Shown: positions 23,481 to 27,922 of the stretch, piece by piece
Layout of the letters: the number at the start of each line of letters is the position of its first letter
Numbering within the stretch: position 1 is the first letter of the stretch
Assembly: GCA_025465385.1 (NCBI GenBank)
Contig: JAODNG010000185.1
Span: 1 to 27,922, forward strand
Direction: 5' to 3'
Origin: Pseudonocardiales bacterium
GTDB taxonomy: Bacteria; Actinomycetota; Actinomycetes; Mycobacteriales; Pseudonocardiaceae
Length of the DNA stretch: 27,922 bases
Notes under the pieces: model-generated
Database searches by the model: none
The model's input: only the letters and a program-made list of their open reading frames with translations
What the model was told of the DNA's origin: nothing
Translations under genes and position numbers: made by a program

Positions 23481-24187
23481 ATGTAACGACTGAGTTCGAC
23501 GCCGCCGCGGCCACTTACGACCGGCTGGTCGGCGCGAGCCCGGGCTACTACAGCAACCTGTCCAGGTCCGCCCGCCGGATGCGGATTCCTGGCGTCATGA
23601 ACGGCGCAGGGGGCGCCGGGTTGCACCTGCTGGACCTGGGTTGCGGCACCGGGGCGTCGACCTTGGCACTGCTCGCGGCCGCGCCACAGGCCAGGATCAC
23701 CGCGGTGGACGCATCGGCCGGCATGCTCGCCCAGGCGCGGCAGGCCGACTGGCCAGCACGGGTGTCGTTCGTACACGCTCGGGCCGAGGAGCTCGCCGAC
23801 GCCGGGGTACACGGACCGTTCGACGGCATCTTCGCGGCGTATCTGGTGCGCAACCTGCCCGATCCGGACCCGGTGTTGGCCCGGCTGTGCGATCAGCTGG
23901 CGCCAGGGGCGCCGCTGGCGGTGCACGACTACACACTCGACGGTCGGGCGCGGAGCGCAGCGATCTGGACCGCGGTGTGCTGGAGCGTGATCATCCCAGC
24001 CGGGAAGGTGGTCACCGGCCGGGCTGCGCTCTACCGGTACCTGTGGCGCAGTGTGCTGCATTTCGACACCGTCGACGCGCTGGCCGAGCGGTTGCGCGGG
24101 CACGGCCTGGTCGACACCCGGATCGAGACAATGCCGGGTTGGGAACGCGGCATCGTGCACACCGTCGTAGCCCGGCGGCCGGCGTGA
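23477..24187 (+). CDS. crtT: CrtT-like SAM-dependent methyltransferase
   Basis: A 236-residue class I methyltransferase. The SAM-binding motif LLDLGCGTGAS (51-61) is followed by ITAVDASAGMLAQARQ (motif II), the FDGIFAAYLVRNLPDPD segment and LAPGAPLAVHDYTLDG (motif III). Its general form is that of the UbiE/MenG group. However, it directly overlaps a CrtU-like gene, as the crtT methyltransferase precedes crtU in the Streptomyces griseus carotenoid cluster, so a role in aromatic carotenoid synthesis is likely. A respiratory quinone methyltransferase is the main alternative. It starts at a GTG 24 bases after glgE, with weak ribosome binding, so it may be co-transcribed with glgE. Its stop and the next start share GTGA. 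Confidence 0.7.
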   Translation: MDVTTEFDAAAATYDRLVGASPGYYSNLSRSARRMRIPGVMNGAGGAGLHLLDLGCGTGASTLALLAAAPQARITAVDASAGMLAQARQADWPARVSFVHARAEELADAGVHGPFDGIFAAYLVRNLPDPDPVLARLCDQLAPGAPLAVHDYTLDGRARSAAIWTAVCWSVIIPAGKVVTGRAALYRYLWRSVLHFDTVDALAERLRGHGLVDTRIETMPGWERGIVHTVVARRPA

Positions 24188-25737
24188 CGGCAGCCGACCG
24201 CGGCGGTAATGGGCAGCGGCCCGGTCGGGACCGCCGGGCCGTACTGCACCCGCCACGGGCTGGTCGGCTACGGCCTGAGGGACAACCTCCCCGGGTCGCC
24301 GTCGTGGGCGGTGGGATCGCCGGCATCGCGGCCGCGGTGGCGCTGGCCGAGCGCGGCGTGGGAGTGCAGCTGCTGGAGCGGGAGCCGCAGCTCGGCGGCC
24401 GGTTGCGCGGCTGGCCGATCATGCTGGCCGATGGATCCCCAGCCACGATGAGCCGCGGGTTTCACGCCTTCTTCCGGCAGTACTACAACCTGCGAGCGCT
24501 GCTGGGTCGGGCCGATCCGTTGGGTCGAGCGCTGGTGCCGATGACGGATTATCCGCTGATCGACGCCGACGGCCATCGCGACAGCTTCCAGGGGTTGCCA
24601 CGCACGCCACCGTGGAACGCGCTGGCGTTTGCGCTGTTGAGCCCCACCTTCCAGTGGCGGGATCTGGTCACCCGAATCGATCCGGTGGCGGCACTTCCGC
24701 TGGTCGACGTGTCGGTGCCAGAGGTCTACCGGCGGTTGGACCACCAGGACGCGATGACTTTCCTGGAGCGGGTGCGGTTCCCGGATGCGGCCCGGCACCT
24801 GGCGTTCTCGGTGTTTTCCCGCAGCTTCTTCGCCGATCCTCGGGAGCTGTCAGCGGCCGAGCTGGCCACGATGTTCCACATCTACTTCCTGGGCTCAGCC
24901 GAGGGCCTGGTGTTCGACGTGACCCCCGAACCGTTCCCGCAGTCGCTGTGGGACCCGATGGGCAGTTACCTTGCCGAGCGCGGGGTGTCGGTACGCGCGG
25001 GCGTGGCCGTCGAGCAGCTGACACCGGGTCGGGAGCGTCCCTTCGCCGTCCACACCGGCGGGGACCGCGCGGAGGTCGACGCCGTGGTGCTCGCCGCCGA
25101 TGTGACCGGGTTGCAGACGCTGCTCGCCGCCTCACCGGAGCTCGGCGAAGCTCCCTGGCGGGCCCGCATCGCACGGTTGCGCACTGCCCCGCCGTTCCTG
25201 GTATCCCGGCTGTGGCTGGATCGCCCGGTGAACCCGGAACGCCCCGGCTTCCTCGGCACCAGCGGATTCGGGCCGCTGGACAACGTCAGCGTGCTGGAAC
25301 GGTTCGAGGGGGAAGCGGCCCGCTGGGCCCGGCGCACCGGGGGGTCAGTGGTGGAACTGCACGCCTACGCGCTGACCGGAGACCCACAGCAAGCCAAGCG
25401 CCAGCTCGTCGACGAGCTGCGGCGGGTCTACCCGGAGACGGCCACCGCCACGATCATCGACGAGCGCCACGAGGTAAGGGCCGACTGCCCGCTGTTCGCC
25501 CCGGGGACCTTCGGCGATCGACCCACCGTCACCACCCCTGACCCGAACGTGGTGCTCGCCGGGGACCTGACCCGGGTCGACCTCCCCGTCGCGCTGATGG
25601 AACGCGCAGCGACCAGCGGTTTCCTCGCCGCCGACGCCCTGCTAGGACAGTGGGGATTGCGCGGGCATCCGCTGTGGACGGTGCCGGTCCGGGGCCGGCT
25701 TGCCCCGCTGCGCGCCGCCGCGGCCCGGTTCGGCTAG
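24184..25737 (+). CDS. crtU: CrtU-like beta-carotene desaturase/methylase (isorenieratene synthase family)
   Basis: A 517-residue FAD enzyme of the phytoene-desaturase superfamily. The dinucleotide-binding motif VAVVGGGIAGIAAAVALAERG starts near residue 38, after an Arg/Pro-rich lead. Characteristic CrtU sequence follows: TMSRGFHAFFRQYYNLRALL, RTPPWNALAFAL, FSVFSRSFFADPRELSAAEL, MFHIYFLGSAEG, and the C-terminal FAD segment VVLAGDLTRVDLPVALMERA. CrtU turns the beta-ionone rings of beta-carotene into aromatic rings with a methyl shift, giving isorenieratene. The GTG start overlaps the methyltransferase stop by four bases, so the two are coupled. The gene converges on the Rieske gene with six bases between stops. 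No lycopene cyclase or phytoene synthase gene is present here, so these must lie elsewhere. Confidence 0.85.
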   Translation: MTAADRGGNGQRPGRDRRAVLHPPRAGRLRPEGQPPRVAVVGGGIAGIAAAVALAERGVGVQLLEREPQLGGRLRGWPIMLADGSPATMSRGFHAFFRQYYNLRALLGRADPLGRALVPMTDYPLIDADGHRDSFQGLPRTPPWNALAFALLSPTFQWRDLVTRIDPVAALPLVDVSVPEVYRRLDHQDAMTFLERVRFPDAARHLAFSVFSRSFFADPRELSAAELATMFHIYFLGSAEGLVFDVTPEPFPQSLWDPMGSYLAERGVSVRAGVAVEQLTPGRERPFAVHTGGDRAEVDAVVLAADVTGLQTLLAASPELGEAPWRARIARLRTAPPFLVSRLWLDRPVNPERPGFLGTSGFGPLDNVSVLERFEGEAARWARRTGGSVVELHAYALTGDPQQAKRQLVDELRRVYPETATATIIDERHEVRADCPLFAPGTFGDRPTVTTPDPNVVLAGDLTRVDLPVALMERAATSGFLAADALLGQWGLRGHPLWTVPVRGRLAPLRAAAARFG

Positions 25738-25743
25738 CCAAGC

Positions 25744-26736
25744 TCAGCCTGGCCACCGTCCGGTGGTGCGCAACTCGTAGCGACGTCGCGCGTAGGCCAG
25801 GTCATCACGCCACAACCGGGCGGCCGCCCAGCGCATCGCCGGGCGCATCAGCGGCGCGCCGCGGCGGGCAACGGCGAAGCCCGGACGAGGCGAGTTGGCG
25901 ATGGTCGCCTCGATCACCGCGGTCCGTGGATGACCGGCATCGTCGATCCCCAGCGGGACGGCGTGGGTCTCCACGACGCTGCCGGCGCCTTCGCCGTCGA
26001 GAATGTCCATCACCACCGTGCGCGGTTCGGGACAACTGAACGCGGCCCGCACCGGAACCCCGAACCGCCGGGTCAGCCGGAACGCGACCTCGATCACGAA
26101 CTGATCAACCTGCCCAGTGTCATCGCCGGGAACCTCTAATACCCGGAGCCCGACGAAGGAATACGGGTGAAACCAGCTGCCGTGCCACGGGTCGAGCCGG
26201 TTGGCGACCACGTCCTCCGGCTCGCAACGCCCGATCCCGGTGTATACCGCATCCAGGCTGGTCTGGGGGTCAGGCCGGCGGGGAAGCACCGGTGCGGGCA
26301 GCGGATCCTCCCCGCCCACCGCGTCCAGTCGCACCCAGGCCAGCACCCCGTCGTCGTGGGCGGGCAACGGGTCCCATCCCGGCACGCCACGCGCCCCGAT
26401 CGCGAGGCCGTGCCAGCGGCACACCAGTTCGCCGCCTGTCACGGCAGCCCGGCACAATGGTGCACCGAGGTGTGGGCACTCCCCGGGGCCCGCGTGCAAA
26501 GCGCCGTCGGGGGTGCGCCAGGCCACCACCTCGACACCTGCGATGGTCCGCCCAAAAGGTCGATCGCCGCGGACCTGCCGGCTCGCGGCGAGCACATACC
26601 AGTTGCCCGAGGGCCGGGCCTGCGCCCGTTTCAGCGCCGCTTCGATCAGCCCTGGGCGGGCATCGCGCCAGGTGGGCTGTTGCTCGGCCCAGGTCCAGGC
26701 CGGCAACCGCCGTACCGGCACCCGGTCACTCACCAC
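25744..26736 (-). CDS. Rieske [2Fe-2S] protein of the carotenoid-cluster type (DUF5914-like)
   Basis: A 330-residue protein with one Rieske domain at about 45-130. The cluster ligands are Cys87 and His89 (CPH) and Cys106 and His109 (CRWH). The second half (about 155-330) resembles the catalytic part of Rieske oxygenases, with VANRLDPWHGSWFHPYSF supplying histidines and an aspartate that could bind mononuclear iron. DUF5914-type proteins of this kind are known next to crtU in Streptomyces, and may modify an end ring of the carotenoid. The GTG start (26736, or 26733) lacks a strong ribosome binding site. It is read toward crtU and divergent from treS. The electron donor and exact reaction are unknown. 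Confidence 0.8.
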   Translation of the reverse strand: MVSDRVPVRRLPAWTWAEQQPTWRDARPGLIEAALKRAQARPSGNWYVLAASRQVRGDRPFGRTIAGVEVVAWRTPDGALHAGPGECPHLGAPLCRAAVTGGELVCRWHGLAIGARGVPGWDPLPAHDDGVLAWVRLDAVGGEDPLPAPVLPRRPDPQTSLDAVYTGIGRCEPEDVVANRLDPWHGSWFHPYSFVGLRVLEVPGDDTGQVDQFVIEVAFRLTRRFGVPVRAAFSCPEPRTVVMDILDGEGAGSVVETHAVPLGIDDAGHPRTAVIEATIANSPRPGFAVARRGAPLMRPAMRWAAARLWRDDLAYARRRYELRTTGRWPG

Positions 26737-26802
26737 CTAGCACACCCTTCTCATCACGTCCGAGTCGCCAGCGTCGTTTTCTAGACGGTAGCGAAGTTTC
26801 TT

Positions 26803-26831
26803 TTGCATTGCCGGGCTGGGACCGGTACGAC
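26803..26831 (+). promoter_or_regulatory. Candidate promoter of treS
   Basis: TTGCAT (26803-26808) and TACGAC (26826-26831) are 17 bases apart, 72 bases before the treS start, in the only sizeable gap between the divergent Rieske and treS genes. The match to -35/-10 consensus is partial. Confidence 0.3.
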
Positions 26832-26903
26832 TGGTGCAGTCCCGCTGTGTTCTTCCGGCCCACGCGACAACCCTCCTTCACCCTCTCACGAAGGTCACCG
26901 CTG

Positions 26904-27922
26904 ATGTCGTCTGCCGATCTCCGCACCGAGACCAACTCCGGCCTGGAAGGAGTCCCGCACACCGGTGAGGCAGTGCTGTCCGACGGCTACCTGGTAGAAC
27001 CGCAAGCCGACGAGTTCCATCACGCGAAGGCCGCTCCTACTGACCCGCATTGGTACAAGCGGGCGGTCTTCTACGAGGTGCTGGTTCGGGCGTTTCACGA
27101 CCACGACGGCAACGGCACCGGCGACCTGATCGGGCTGACCGCCAAGCTCGACTACTTGGAGTGGCTGGGCATCGACTGCCTGTGGTTGCCGCCGTTCTAC
27201 GCCTCCCCCTTGCGCGACGGTGGTTACGACATCTCCGATTTCCGGGCCGTGTTACCCGAGTTCGGCACCGTTGATGACTTCGTCGAGCTGCTCAACGAGG
27301 CGCACAAGCGAGGTATCCGGGTGATCACCGACCTGGTCATGAACCACACTTCTGACCAGCACCCCTGGTTCCAAGAGTCCCGCCGTGATCCGCAAGGACC
27401 CTACGGCGGCTTCTACGTCTGGAGCGACAAGGACACCGGTTACCCAGAAGCCAGGGTCATCTTCGTCGACACTGAGACATCGAACTGGACTTATGACCCG
27501 GTGCGCTGCCAGTTCTATTGGCACCGGTTCTTCTCCCATCAGCCCGACCTCAACTACGACAACCCTGCCGTGGGCGAGGCGATGCTCGATGTGCTGCGCT
27601 TCTGGCTGGATCTCGGTATCGATGGCTTCCGGCTGGACGCGGTGCCCTACCTGTTCGAGGAGGAGGGTACCAACTGCGAGAACCTGCCCCGTACTCATGA
27701 ATTCCTCAAGCGCTGCCGCAAGGTGGTCGACGACGAGTATCCCGACCGGGTGTTGCTGGCCGAGGCCAACCAATGGCCCGCTGACGTAGTGGAGTACTTC
27801 GGCGACCCCGCAGTGGGCGGCGACGAAGCCCACATGGCCTTTCATTTCCCGCTGATGCCGCGCATCTTTATGGCAGTCCGCCGGGAGTCCCGGTTCCCGA
27901 TCTCGGAGATCCTGGCCCAGAC
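26904..27922 (+). CDS. treS: Trehalose synthase TreS, N-terminal part (runs off the window)
   Basis: The first 339 residues of a GH13_16 enzyme that interconverts maltose and trehalose. After a variable lead of about 45 residues the barrel starts with WYKRAVFYEVLVRAFHDHDG (50-69), followed by GDLIGLTAKLDYLEWLGIDCLWLPPFYASPLRDGGYDI-type sequence (73-110). Catalytic regions present are DLVMNHTSDQHPWF (143-156), GFRLDAVPYLFEEEGTNCEN with nucleophile Asp245, and LLAEANQWP with acid/base Glu287. The EEEGTNCENLP stretch is characteristic of TreS rather than other alpha-amylases. The ATG has AAGG about 10 bases upstream. The rest of the enzyme, and probably pep2 (maltokinase) and glgB, lie beyond the window. 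Maltose made here would feed Pep2 and GlgE. Confidence 0.93.
   Translation, partial: MSSADLRTETNSGLEGVPHTGEAVLSDGYLVEPQADEFHHAKAAPTDPHWYKRAVFYEVLVRAFHDHDGNGTGDLIGLTAKLDYLEWLGIDCLWLPPFYASPLRDGGYDISDFRAVLPEFGTVDDFVELLNEAHKRGIRVITDLVMNHTSDQHPWFQESRRDPQGPYGGFYVWSDKDTGYPEARVIFVDTETSNWTYDPVRCQFYWHRFFSHQPDLNYDNPAVGEAMLDVLRFWLDLGIDGFRLDAVPYLFEEEGTNCENLPRTHEFLKRCRKVVDDEYPDRVLLAEANQWPADVVEYFGDPAVGGDEAHMAFHFPLMPRIFMAVRRESRFPISEILAQ

Overview
The window is chromosomal DNA from a high-GC actinomycete, most likely of the Pseudonocardiales/Mycobacteriales type. The signs are strong GC bias, frequent GTG and TTG starts, a GlgE-type alpha-glucan pathway, and a left half (ligA, methionine-synthase-like gene, mnmA, cysteine desulfurase, etfA, etfB) that I recall being in the same general order in Mycobacterium tuberculosis (the Rv3014c to Rv3029c stretch). 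No rRNA, tRNA, CRISPR array, insertion sequence or phage gene was recognised.

Left block (1-8564), mostly minus strand. It holds the 5' end of ligA, a cold-shock gene with a perfect hairpin terminator, a decayed FAD-linked oxidase, a tandem-GNAT acetyltransferase and a MetE C-terminal-like protein. The cysteine desulfurase and mnmA genes overlap and together supply sulfur for tRNA 2-thiouridine. The electron-transfer flavoprotein pair etfB-etfA follows. Embedded on the plus strand at 3723-4199 are two tandem small genes. They share a leader-like block (ELLPARTVLSM), near-identical ribosome binding sites and diverged Gly/Asn-rich tails. This is the least explained and most intriguing part of the window.

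Central block (8614-13188), accessory in character. A TetR regulator is divergent from a three-gene unit: an ECF-like sigma factor, a small protein of unknown function and a DyP-type haem peroxidase. The AT-rich gap between them carries three copies of TACAACGTA. Two hypothetical genes and a frameshifted remnant, possibly of a TetR regulator, follow.

Right block (13224-27922). A ribokinase and nucleoside hydrolase pair suggests nucleoside salvage. Next come a VanZ-like membrane protein coupled to a 49-residue membrane protein, and an ABC ATPase. A glycogen/maltosyl-transfer region follows: glgX, glgP, glgE and the 5' part of treS. Between glgE and treS sits a carotenoid module of a CrtT-like methyltransferase, a CrtU-like beta-carotene desaturase/methylase and a convergent Rieske protein. 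This suggests an aromatic (isorenieratene-type) carotenoid branch. No lycopene cyclase, phytoene synthase or other early carotenoid gene is in the window.
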